Below are positions 43,626 to 51,601 of a DNA stretch of 64,000 nt, in pieces. Position numbers and translations under genes: made by a program. How positions within the stretch are numbered: the first letter of the stretch is position 1; each line of letters begins with the position of its first letter. The notes beneath the pieces were generated by a model, which was not told the origin of the DNA, did not search any database, and saw nothing but the letters and a program-made list of their open reading frames with translations. The stretch covers positions 106,995 to 170,994 of the forward strand of contig NZ_FMXK01000009.1 in the NCBI RefSeq assembly GCF_900103635.1. Direction: 5' to 3'. Source of the DNA: Butyrivibrio sp. INlla18. Its GTDB lineage: Bacteria > Bacillota > Clostridia > Lachnospirales > Lachnospiraceae.

Positions 43626-44289
43626 CGATGTACCCCAGTCCTCTCTTAGTAGCTATGAAATCCTCTGCGCCGGCAGCTTCAAGCTTTTTGCGGATTCTGG
43701 TAACATTAACTGTAAGAGTATTGTCATCCACAAATTCATCTGCTCCCCAGAGTTTTTCCATGATGCTCTCTCTTGAAACTACTTTTCCAGCCTGCTCCAT
43801 CAGAGTCTTTAATATAAGGTACTCGTTCTTGGTAAGCTCAAGCTTCTCATCCCCCACGGACGCTGATGTATCATCAAGGTTTAACTTCACGTTCTTTACT
43901 TCTAGCTCATGAACTGAGATGCTCTCGCCATAGCTCCTTCTAAGTATTGCCTGGAGCTTGGCTGTTAGCACCTGCAGGTCGAAGGGCTTGGATATAAAAT
44001 CGTCTGCCCCCATGTTCATGGCCATTACGATATTCATATTCTCATCAGCTGATGACACGAATACTATAGGCACCTGGGACAGCTTCCTGATCTCTCCGCA
44101 CCAGTAAAATCCGTTATAAGCAGGGAGCTTTAAGTCCATCAGAACAATATCTGGCTTAAACTCATTAAACTCTTCAATGATATTCTGAAAGTCCTGAGCC
44201 ACCTTTGTCTTCATCTGCCAGGTCTCAAGGTGTTTTGAGACCTGAGTAGCTATTACTTCATCATCCTCAACAATAAATACTTTTCGCAT
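43615..44289 (-). CDS. BceR-like OmpR-family response regulator
   Basis: A 224-residue response regulator. The receiver (about residues 1-115) has VEDDEVIA, the phosphorylated aspartate in IVLMDLKLP, VFVSSADE and KPFDLQVL; the C-terminal winged helix (about 125-224) shows LTKNEYLILKTLM, IMEKLW and VTRIRKKLEAAGAEDFIATKRGLGY. It should activate bceAB from the palindrome at 42698-42713. The start at 44289 was set to the fold beginning (MRKVFIVEDD); the longer reading lacks support. It leads the operon. Confidence 0.93.
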   Translation of the reverse strand: MRKVFIVEDDEVIATQVSKHLETWQMKTKVAQDFQNIIEEFNEFKPDIVLMDLKLPAYNGFYWCGEIRKLSQVPIVFVSSADENMNIVMAMNMGADDFISKPFDLQVLTAKLQAILRRSYGESISVHELEVKNVKLNLDDTSASVGDEKLELTKNEYLILKTLMEQAGKVVSRESIMEKLWGADEFVDDNTLTVNVTRIRKKLEAAGAEDFIATKRGLGYIVGE

Positions 44290-44358
44290 ATTTTTCTCTC
44301 TGTTACTCTGTATAGTCAATATTCATGGGCTCTGCCCACTTATACAGATTAACATTTT

Positions 44359-45150
44359 TTAGCCGATAGTACAAAGCTCTCCTCTTCTGATGTAGCCAAT
44401 TTTCTCATAGCAGGCATTAGATGCAACGTAATCAGCATCTGTATAGAGCATTGGTGTAAGTCCCTCTGCTTCTGCAAGGCGGGATACTTTACTTACAAGA
44501 TTCTCTGCGTAGTGACCACGTCTTTGCTCAGGCTTTGTATACACAAGGCTGATACATCCAAGACCATCATCTACCCTATATTTGCAGCTTGCTACATTTT
44601 CCCCTCTATCATTTTTCCAGAAAAAGATCTTGCCGCTTTCAATATCAGCCTTGGCTGACTCTCTGTAGAACGTCCTGTCTCTTTGATCAAGCTTAAGCTC
44701 ATTGTGAAAAGCCTCTATGAAATCCACAAGCTCATCCTCGTCAGCTTCTGTAAGCTTGTATACGCTTCCCTTTGCTGCTATAGAAGGCTCTTTTACCTTA
44801 GGACAGTCATAGGCAAACATATTGGTCTTGACGGTGAGGTGCAAGAGTGTATCCTTTGTCTTATTTATAAAGAACTCTGCAAGCTTGTACTTGACGTTAA
44901 AACTGTGCTTGCCATCTAAAAGTCCATTTTCTGCAACTACCTTGTAGGCATTCTCAAGCTCTTTTTCTGTGATATCATCTGGAGTCCAGATCCATACAGG
45001 AAATGGGGCGCATGAGAAACATATGATAAGCCTCTCGTGGTCTGAAAGGATCAGATCACACTTACCCTTAAGTATCCTGCTCAAAACAAAGAATGTGTAT
45101 CTATCGGTCTCTATTAACTTGTAATCTCTCTCATCTACGAAATTATCCAT
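44359..45150 (-). CDS. GNAT family N-acetyltransferase
   Basis: A 263-residue protein with a C-terminal GNAT domain from about residue 120 (VSLV or SLVYTKPEQRRGHYAENLVSKVSRLA, the acetyl-CoA-binding RGHYAENL, and TPMLYTDADYVASNACYEKIGYIRRGE). The N-terminal part (about 1-115) has no recognised motif, but similar long GNATs exist in Lachnospiraceae. It acetylates an unknown amine. The ATG at 45150 has AGGAGG 6 nt upstream; the earlier codon is not used. It overlaps nothing and follows the shorter GNAT gene by 13 nt. Confidence 0.85.
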   Translation of the reverse strand: MDNFVDERDYKLIETDRYTFFVLSRILKGKCDLILSDHERLIICFSCAPFPVWIWTPDDITEKELENAYKVVAENGLLDGKHSFNVKYKLAEFFINKTKDTLLHLTVKTNMFAYDCPKVKEPSIAAKGSVYKLTEADEDELVDFIEAFHNELKLDQRDRTFYRESAKADIESGKIFFWKNDRGENVASCKYRVDDGLGCISLVYTKPEQRRGHYAENLVSKVSRLAEAEGLTPMLYTDADYVASNACYEKIGYIRRGELCTIG

Positions 45151-45163
45151 AACTGTCCTCCTT

Positions 45164-45658
45164 TTACTCTTTGATCCTGGTAAAGTACTGTTTATCATCC
45201 TCATGATGAATATAAGCGCCGTTCTTTTGCTGAACTTTGAGACTGGCTGGGTTATCTTTGTTTACTGACATGTATACTTCATGAATGCTCATCTGTCTAG
45301 CCTTAGCAAGGGCCATAGCTAAGCCTTTTGTAGCATAGCCTTTATTTCTGTACTTTGGAGACATGCAGTAGCCAATGTGTCCTGGGCCTTCACGTAAGAA
45401 ATCATTTAGGTAGTGACGGAGGTTGAATACACCAACATAGTTTCCTTCATCTGATAAAACATAGGTTGTATCTGGAACAAAGCCCTCTGGCAAATCTTTT
45501 CCCATAGACCAGTTACGCTTTTTCTCAATCCATCCCAGAAACTGATCGTAATCATAGCCATATACGTTGTTGATATAGCCATTCTCGTTTTCAGGAAAAG
45601 TCATATAAAGCTCGTATGTCTTCCTGTAATCTGAATCCTGCACTCTAATAAGTTCCAT
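45164..45658 (-). CDS. GNAT family N-acetyltransferase
   Basis: A 164-residue GNAT. Recognisable are VGVFNLRHYLNDFLREGPGHIGYCMSPKYRNKGYATKGLAMALAKA (acetyl-CoA-binding) and a VNKDNPASLKVQQKNGAY C-terminus, most like the RimJ/RimL type acting on protein N-termini or small amines. The ribosome site AGGAGGAG is strong. It precedes the longer GNAT by a short gap, so the two are probably cotranscribed; their substrates are unknown. Confidence 0.9.
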   Translation of the reverse strand: MELIRVQDSDYRKTYELYMTFPENENGYINNVYGYDYDQFLGWIEKKRNWSMGKDLPEGFVPDTTYVLSDEGNYVGVFNLRHYLNDFLREGPGHIGYCMSPKYRNKGYATKGLAMALAKARQMSIHEVYMSVNKDNPASLKVQQKNGAYIHHEDDKQYFTRIKE

Positions 45659-45854
45659 TGTTACTCCTCCTACTTGTCACTCAATTTCTGAAAAATTATT
45701 AGTAGTAAGCATAATTGACAGACAATAATGTGTCAACACTAAAAATTACAAATGCAATGCCAAACATCAAAAATGTCATATTTACAAAAAAATACAGAGC
45801 ATCTACAATTATGGCTTGATAGGGAAATATTAAGTTTTTTGTTTGGAGAAAAAT

Positions 45855-46793
45855 ATGAGTTTATCGATAATCTTGCAGCAGATGGGTGTTATCTGCCTCT
45901 TAGTTTCTATTGGAATATTACTTGAGAAAAATGGCACAGTTGATGGGATTACCTCTAAGAAGGTATCTGCAATCGTAGTTGATATCTGTAATCCTGCGCT
46001 TATCATGGCATCAATCCTTGGAGGAAATATAACAGCTACGCATAAGGACCTCTTATATGCAGCAGGTCTTGGAGTGGCATTCTATGCGGTACTTGTAGTT
46101 ATTGGCTTCGTGTTACCAGTTCTTTTACATGTACAGACTGACAAGCGCAAGTTCTACAACCTTATGTGTGTCTACACTAACACAGGCTTTCTGGGAATTC
46201 CTGTTGCCAAGGCAATCCTTCCACCAAACGCTATCCTGTACGTCATAGTTATCAACATCTTTTACAGCTTACTATTCTACACCCACGGCGTAACAGTCCT
46301 TGGAAGCGGCTCTGATAGTGCTGAGGAAAAGAGTAGTTCTCTTAAAAGTATCATCACTCCAGGAACCATCATGGCAGTACTTAGCCTTGTGGTATTTTGG
46401 TTTAACGTAACGCTTCCACCTATACTTGCTAACACTATCGAGTATGTAGGAAATTCCACTGTATTTCTTTCTATGCTTCTTCTTGGGGTATCAATCGCTA
46501 GATCAAGCTTTATGAGTTCATTGAAGGAGTGGAGGATCTGGGTATTCATAGTACTTAGAATGATCATCCTTCCTATAATCGTTGTGATCATCATGAAAGG
46601 CATGTCTTTTGACAAGACAGCAATCCTTGGCATGTGCCTTATGGCAGCAGTTCCTGTTGGAAATCTTCCAATGATCCAGGCTGAGAAAAAAGGCATGGAC
46701 ACAAGCGTCCTGGCATCTGCAATTGCAGTCACAACAGTAGTTTCTGTTGTGACTATAACCGTCTTAATAGCGGTTGCAACTGCTGTTCTCTAA
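45855..46793 (+). CDS. AEC family transporter (auxin efflux carrier-like)
   Basis: A 312-residue membrane protein with ten hydrophobic helices of the AEC family. Examples are LLVSIGILLEKNGTVDGITSKKVS, DICNPALIMASILGG with the conserved NPA in helix 2, and FLSMLLLGVSIARSSFM in the second half. These carry organic acids or other small anions out of or into the cell. The ATG at 45855 has GGAG 6 nt upstream; the TTG at 45843 was rejected. Its stop abuts the stop of the convergent MATE gene with no base between. Confidence 0.93.
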   Translation: MSLSIILQQMGVICLLVSIGILLEKNGTVDGITSKKVSAIVVDICNPALIMASILGGNITATHKDLLYAAGLGVAFYAVLVVIGFVLPVLLHVQTDKRKFYNLMCVYTNTGFLGIPVAKAILPPNAILYVIVINIFYSLLFYTHGVTVLGSGSDSAEEKSSSLKSIITPGTIMAVLSLVVFWFNVTLPPILANTIEYVGNSTVFLSMLLLGVSIARSSFMSSLKEWRIWVFIVLRMIILPIIVVIIMKGMSFDKTAILGMCLMAAVPVGNLPMIQAEKKGMDTSVLASAIAVTTVVSVVTITVLIAVATAVL

Positions 46794-48116
46794 TTAATTT
46801 ACTCCTACTTTAAGCCATTTTCCTTTGAAATAATAAATGATAAATACTATTGAGCTTACTGACCATGTCAGTGGATAAGCCCAGAATATCACGTTTACTA
46901 CAGGAATAAGGCGCACGATTATAGTGATGTAGGTTATTCTAAGAAGACACCAGCTAGATAACATTACTATCATCGGTACTGTTGTCTTACCTGCTCCTCT
47001 GTATATGCCAGCAAGGCAGTGGCTAAGGGCAAGTAGGCAGTAGAAAAAGCTCTCTGTCCTTGCCTGGGTTGTTCCTATTGCAAGAACCTCTGCTTCACTT
47101 GAGAACATGCGAAGGAGTATAGGTGAAAAAGCAAATACTATTACTCCTATGATCTCTGCACATGAGATGCCTATGGCACTTCCAATAACAGCTCCCTTCT
47201 TAACTCTCTTAACCTCACCTGCTCCAAGGTTCTGGCTTACAAAGGTTGTAAGAGCCATGCACATGCATGTGATAGGTAAAAAGACAAATCCTTCAAGCTT
47301 AAAATAACTTCCGCAGCCTGCCATTGCCACAGAACCAAAAGCATTGATGTTTGACTGCACAACTACGTTTCCGATAGCAATAACGCTATTTTGTATTCCA
47401 GTTGGAAAGCCTATCCTCAGCTCTTTTGCCAAGGTAACTCTATCCATCCTAAGCTGCCTCAAATAGATCCTGTGAGGGCCATCCACCATAGTGAGCTTAG
47501 TAAAAGCTAGAACTGCGCTGACAAACTGAGCTATAACTGTTGCAAGAGCTGCACCTCCTATGCCAAACCCCAAGAACTTTACAAAGGCAATATCAAGTAT
47601 AGTATTAAGGACTGTGCTGACGATCAGGTAGTACAGAGGTCTTTTGGAATCTCCCATTGCCTGAAATACGCCGCAGCATGCACTGTAAAGGATATTACCA
47701 AGACCGCCTAAAAAGTATATCTTGAAATACAGAACTGAACTTGGCATTACGTCTGCTGGCGTGCCCATCCACTTTAGAAGCGTTGGCGTAAAGAAATATC
47801 CCCAAACTGTCATTACTAATCCCATGACAATAGCAAAGGCAATTCCAGTATGAGCCGCTATCTTAACGCCATCATTGTCGCCTGCTCCATATCTTTTACC
47901 GATGATAACGCTATTGCCCATGAACAGACCATTTATAAAGCCTACCATCAAAAATATAAGGCTACCGGTAGTACTAACGGCAGCCAGTGCTTCTTTTCCC
48001 AGAACATTTCCTACAACAACTGAGTCCACAACGTTGTAAAGCTGCTGCAGGAGCTGTCCGAAGAAAAGCGGTATTGCAAATAGTATTAAATTTTTAGTGA
48101 TCGAACCTTTAGTCAT
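46794..48116 (-). CDS. MATE family efflux transporter
   Basis: A 440-residue MATE protein with 12 membrane helices. The N-terminal IPLFFGQLLQQLYNVVDSVVVGNVLGKEALAAVSTTGSL and the second-half IGFPTGIQNSVIAIGNVVVQSNINAFG are standard. It differs in sequence from the MATE at 9946-11388 and belongs to a separate branch closer to the DinF/YeeO type. Its substrate is unknown. It is convergent with the AEC gene, and no terminator hairpin was seen between them. The GNAT gene at 48149 lies just upstream. Confidence 0.93.
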   Translation of the reverse strand: MTKGSITKNLILFAIPLFFGQLLQQLYNVVDSVVVGNVLGKEALAAVSTTGSLIFLMVGFINGLFMGNSVIIGKRYGAGDNDGVKIAAHTGIAFAIVMGLVMTVWGYFFTPTLLKWMGTPADVMPSSVLYFKIYFLGGLGNILYSACCGVFQAMGDSKRPLYYLIVSTVLNTILDIAFVKFLGFGIGGAALATVIAQFVSAVLAFTKLTMVDGPHRIYLRQLRMDRVTLAKELRIGFPTGIQNSVIAIGNVVVQSNINAFGSVAMAGCGSYFKLEGFVFLPITCMCMALTTFVSQNLGAGEVKRVKKGAVIGSAIGISCAEIIGVIVFAFSPILLRMFSSEAEVLAIGTTQARTESFFYCLLALSHCLAGIYRGAGKTTVPMIVMLSSWCLLRITYITIIVRLIPVVNVIFWAYPLTWSVSSIVFIIYYFKGKWLKVGVN

Positions 48117-48148
48117 AGCATCATCATACTAGCAGAATAAAGTAAAAA

Positions 48149-48586
48149 TCACAATGCAATTTTCATTGAGACTACTCCGTCATTACATCCAATCTCCTCA
48201 AATTCCATGCGCTTATACAATTCATAAGCAGTTTTCATTACATCTGGTCTTGTAGTAAATGTTACTAACTCATAACCTAGCGTACGTGCCTGTTCTAGCA
48301 TTGAATTGAGTAGAATCCTTGCATAACCTTTTCCTCGGTATTCTGGTTTTATGAACAAACGCTTGGCTTCACATTTCGTTTCATCTATCTTCTTAATAGC
48401 TATACAACCAGCAGGTTCATCGTCCTCATATCCAACAAGTATTGCTCCATCTTTATAAAAACCTTTTAGATCCGCCACTTCTTTATCAAAAGAAACAAAG
48501 CATCCTTCGGCTCCTTTAATTTGAGAATACTCAGTAAATAAGCTTTTGATAACTGCATAATCATCTGATATTTTTACTTTAATCAT
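48149..48586 (-). CDS. GNAT family N-acetyltransferase
   Basis: A 145-residue single GNAT domain with AGCIAIKKIDETKCEAKRLFIKPEYRGKGYARILLNSML, which contains the acetyl-CoA site (RGKGYAR), and a C-terminal MKTAYELYKRMEFEEI. The start at 48586 was chosen because GGGGGAG lies 6 nt upstream, inside the end of the preceding methyltransferase gene, so the reading frames overlap by 8 nt. It is probably cotranscribed with that fusion gene. Substrate unknown. Confidence 0.88.
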   Translation of the reverse strand: MIKVKISDDYAVIKSLFTEYSQIKGAEGCFVSFDKEVADLKGFYKDGAILVGYEDDEPAGCIAIKKIDETKCEAKRLFIKPEYRGKGYARILLNSMLEQARTLGYELVTFTTRPDVMKTAYELYKRMEFEEIGCNDGVVSMKIAL

Positions 48587-50024
48587 AAAATTCTCCCCCA
48601 TCCGGTCTTTTAGTTAGATACAGTACATATGTATCGTTAAAAACAATTCGGTCTCCAGCCTCTAGCACCGAATTTCTAAGTTTCTCAAAGAACTCAGTTC
48701 GTAGCGGTTCTGAAAGCACTATATGATCGCAATGGGTTCCACAAAATGACACATACTCATCAGCAGTAAATACGCGCTGACCTTTAAAATCGTGACGTGT
48801 AACCTCAGTATAGCCATACTCAGAAGCAGCTGTATATCGGAACTTTCCGTGCATATAAGGAATATCTGGCTTGTAGTAACGATCGTACAAGGCTTGGATC
48901 TTCGCATACAGCAACTCATTGCTTGATTTATACTCTGAGCTGGTAATCAGCATAGCAAGCGTTCCACCTGGTTTTAGAAGATCGAATGTTTTTGTATATG
49001 CCACTGTCTCAGGTATCCACTGAATTGTAGCAGCCGAATAGATCATATCAAACTTCATATCACCAAAATCATGTGTAATAAAATCATCATTCACAATGTT
49101 GAAGTTTGATAGCTTCCCGTACTTCTCTTTCATCTTACGATAAAGATGTTCTCCAAGTTCGATTGCATGGTACTCACAGCCAGTTCGAAGCACAGGCTCC
49201 GTAGCTTGTCCCGTTCCTGGACCGATTTCCAAAACACGTTTACCTGGGCCAATTTGGGCTTCTTCGATCAGATAGTTAAAAAGCTCTTTACTATATCTTG
49301 GACGAAATTTATCGAACTGCTCAGGGATAGTATCGAATACTCGTCTAAACTCGTCCTGTTCAAGTTCTTTGATATCTTCCTCAGTTAACCTATTGAGCTT
49401 TCTGTCCTTAACTTTGTAGATTGTTCCTACAGTATCTACCTTGCCTCCTTTGATAAAAAAGGCACTCATATCCTCCATGGCGTAAACTGTGCGGTCCTCT
49501 GACATCCTAAGTGTCTGCTCATAGCGCCATTTTTCTTCTAGGTCATGGTGACAGCTAACTGTGATGTTAGTGAATCCTATTCCATCGAACGCTTCCATTG
49601 ATTCAAAGAAATCCACCGTCTTACGGGCCATATTCATAGAGCCAGCACTAACGCCAAATATAGCGGCATGGCAATCAGTCAAGGTATCATAGCAGCCTTT
49701 TTCACGAATAAGATCAAGCTGCTCCTCACAGGCTCCGCCACCCATCAGAAAAATACAATCCGCATTTTCCACAAGCTCTTTTGCATTACCCGGTTCTGTG
49801 CGCTTATCGATCACGCAGTGCTTTTCAAACGGTAAGCCCTGCTCTACAAACATCTCATACATGCCATCACAGTCATCATCATTTTGCTCATAATCTAGCG
49901 GACACGCTGTGATAAACACGATGCTTCTCCTATTCTTAAGTTCTGTTCTAAGACGCTCAGCAATCTCCTTTGAGAAATGATGCTCTGGAAAGCCGCTAAA
50001 TACCGCCAACAATTCTTTTCTCAT
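48579..50024 (-). CDS. fusion: peptidase S51-like domain plus SAM methyltransferase
   Basis: A 481-residue protein with two domains. Residues about 1-215 resemble the peptidase E/S51 class I glutamine-amidotransferase-like fold (CIFLMGGGACEEQL, the nucleophile elbow GVSAGSMNMA, then a FFIKGGK C-terminal strand). Residues about 230-481 are a class I methyltransferase with the SAM loop RVLEIGPGTGQATEPV, MIYSAATIQW and LLKPGGTLAML. The serine elbow is intact. This pairing suggests joint modification of one peptide or small substrate, but I know of no tested example. Starts differ little; no split is seen. Confidence 0.78.
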   Translation of the reverse strand: MRKELLAVFSGFPEHHFSKEIAERLRTELKNRRSIVFITACPLDYEQNDDDCDGMYEMFVEQGLPFEKHCVIDKRTEPGNAKELVENADCIFLMGGGACEEQLDLIREKGCYDTLTDCHAAIFGVSAGSMNMARKTVDFFESMEAFDGIGFTNITVSCHHDLEEKWRYEQTLRMSEDRTVYAMEDMSAFFIKGGKVDTVGTIYKVKDRKLNRLTEEDIKELEQDEFRRVFDTIPEQFDKFRPRYSKELFNYLIEEAQIGPGKRVLEIGPGTGQATEPVLRTGCEYHAIELGEHLYRKMKEKYGKLSNFNIVNDDFITHDFGDMKFDMIYSAATIQWIPETVAYTKTFDLLKPGGTLAMLITSSEYKSSNELLYAKIQALYDRYYKPDIPYMHGKFRYTAASEYGYTEVTRHDFKGQRVFTADEYVSFCGTHCDHIVLSEPLRTEFFEKLRNSVLEAGDRIVFNDTYVLYLTKRPDGGEFYD

Positions 50025-50056
50025 ACTAGTCCTTCCCCTTGTGGTTATGATGTCTT

Positions 50057-50677
50057 TTATATTCTGTACTTTTCCAGATTCACCTTTCCATCGATGATCT
50101 CAACACCTTCACTTTCAAGTATCTGAGCCTGTTTCCACGCTCCACCAAAAGCATATTCTCCAGCAAGTTCTCCTTTGGAATTGACTACGCGGTGGCATGG
50201 TATGGTGCTCGGATCTGGATTTTTATGAAGTGCATTTCCAACTGCTCTGGCCATCTTTCTATCTCCAGCCAGCTCAGCTACATCAGCGTACGTAGCGACT
50301 TTTCCTTTTTGAATTTTCTTTACTGCCTCATATATCCTTTTTGTAGGAGAATCTGTAACAAGATCATAGCTCTCGGCAATCATTCTTTTTATGACATCAT
50401 CAGGAATTGAACCATCTAGAATCACTGTATTCCAATGTTCCTTATTCTGATGATATCCTGGAAGCACTGATTTATATGTTCTTCTCCATAAATCTCGCCA
50501 TTCTGGATCAACTTTAAGATTTAAATTGATATATCCATCTTTCTCATAGGTCCATAAAAAGGCCTTCTTAGTTCTTTTCACACGAACAAGTTGCCAATTT
50601 TGTTCACGAAATGGCGCTTCCTGATATGTATCTGGAAATGATAAGCCGTAGCTAAGTGCTTCTTCTCTTGTTTTCAT
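50057..50677 (-). CDS. fusion: MmcQ/YjbR domain plus MGMT domain
   Basis: A 206-residue protein. Residues about 1-115 match the MmcQ/YjbR-type DNA-binding-like domain (TREEALSYGLSFPDTYQEAPF, DPEWRDLW, HQNKEHWNTVILDGSIPDD). Residues about 117-206 are an O6-methylguanine-DNA-methyltransferase-like domain with VATYADVAELAG, ARAVGNALHKNP and the active-site IPCHRVV, cysteine included. It should repair alkylated guanine or act as a sensor of it. It sits 32 nt after the start region of the S51/methyltransferase fusion in the same direction. Confidence 0.85.
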   Translation of the reverse strand: MKTREEALSYGLSFPDTYQEAPFREQNWQLVRVKRTKKAFLWTYEKDGYINLNLKVDPEWRDLWRRTYKSVLPGYHQNKEHWNTVILDGSIPDDVIKRMIAESYDLVTDSPTKRIYEAVKKIQKGKVATYADVAELAGDRKMARAVGNALHKNPDPSTIPCHRVVNSKGELAGEYAFGGAWKQAQILESEGVEIIDGKVNLEKYRI

Positions 50678-50773
50678 ATAATTCTCCTTGGAAAGGACCT
50701 AGAACTGCTATTATGTGCTCCTATGCAGTTTATATCATTGTATATATCATACTCAATTTCATTAGATAAAAAA

Positions 50774-50950
50774 AGAACCCTAGGTACAATAACCTGGGGT
50801 TCTGTAATCTGCAATAGCAGATATTCTCATCTCTTTGAGAACTATTAATGAAGTGAAAATACCGTATTTTAGGCATTTCTCCTTCAAGTTGCTGTTTACC
50901 TGCTGCGTACGGTAAAAAGCTCAGGGCTACTGTATGCGGCTGGTGGCAAC
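50774..50950. repeat. structured repeat family, copy 1
   Basis: Copy 1 of a three-member family, with a terminator-like hairpin (AGAACCCTAGGT region), an ATCTGC/GCAGAT stem, a TTCTCA/TGAGAA stem, a variable stem GAAGTG/CATTTC with an inner AAAATA-CCG-TATTTT, and a long stem ending GGCAAC. Its arms differ from copies 2 and 3 but keep pairing, and G-U pairs occur only on the plus strand. A decayed start of another unit, similar to the start of copy 2, follows at 50974-51005. No gene lies in this gap. Confidence 0.7.
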
Positions 50951-51076
50951 AAATCTACCTTCTAAATACACCGTACGTTGTCATAATTATCTGTTCACAA
51001 GAACTAATTTCTGAAATTTACATAGTTAAATATTTTCACTTTATACCACAATACCTCAATCTCATTTTGTCCTCTC

Positions 51077-51574
51077 CTATTTTTGACTTTCATTTTTCAT
51101 CTGCTGAAAGTATATACTAGCAGCGTTCATTATATCTAACTGTGCACTTTGGTATTGCTGCTGTTGAATAATATTATCCGATAACCCTTTGGGAATATAT
51201 GGTTTCTGTATAGTCTCCCAGGTGACTTTTTCTTTATATCCCAATGATTTCGCCATAACATCAAGGAGTTTATCCCCTTCCGTTTTAATCTTTGAAAGTT
51301 CCATTTCATTTGGATTCTCTACACACAATCTATCATAATAAATCTTCCACTGATTTAATACAGATTGATCATCACTAAAAACAACCTCAATAATGTTCAA
51401 TGCCTTAACACTTTCTGTAGACCAGCCCAAACCTCTACTTATCATTAGTGTTTTAAAAATCTCCATCTTATCAGAGCGCTTCTTTCTCCTGTCTTGTAAA
51501 ATCTGGCCAACAACTACTGCAACAACCGGGGAAACTATTATTGCAATTATATTAATTATGTCTATTGTTCGCAT
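51077..51574 (-). CDS. DUF6680-like membrane-anchored protein
   Basis: A 165-residue protein with one N-terminal membrane helix (IDIINIIAIIVSPVVAVVVGQIL) followed by a basic stretch DRRKKRSDK and a helical cytoplasmic part rich in Lys/Glu/Gln. The pattern, with EIFKTLMISRGLGWSTESVKALNIIEVVFSDD, looks like DUF6680. The ribosome site is AGGAGTGG before the ATG. It lies between copy 1 of the structured repeat and the AlbA_2 gene; it follows that gene by 27 nt on the same strand and may be cotranscribed with it. Function unknown. Confidence 0.7.
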   Translation of the reverse strand: MRTIDIINIIAIIVSPVVAVVVGQILQDRRKKRSDKMEIFKTLMISRGLGWSTESVKALNIIEVVFSDDQSVLNQWKIYYDRLCVENPNEMELSKIKTEGDKLLDVMAKSLGYKEKVTWETIQKPYIPKGLSDNIIQQQQYQSAQLDIMNAASIYFQQMKNESQK

Positions 51575-51601
51575 ATGCCACTCCTCATTTCATAGTATTT
51601 T

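Noticed and set aside
46794..46800. Convergent AEC and MATE genes sharing no intergenic base
   Set aside because: Tight convergence is common in such genomes and implies nothing special by itself.
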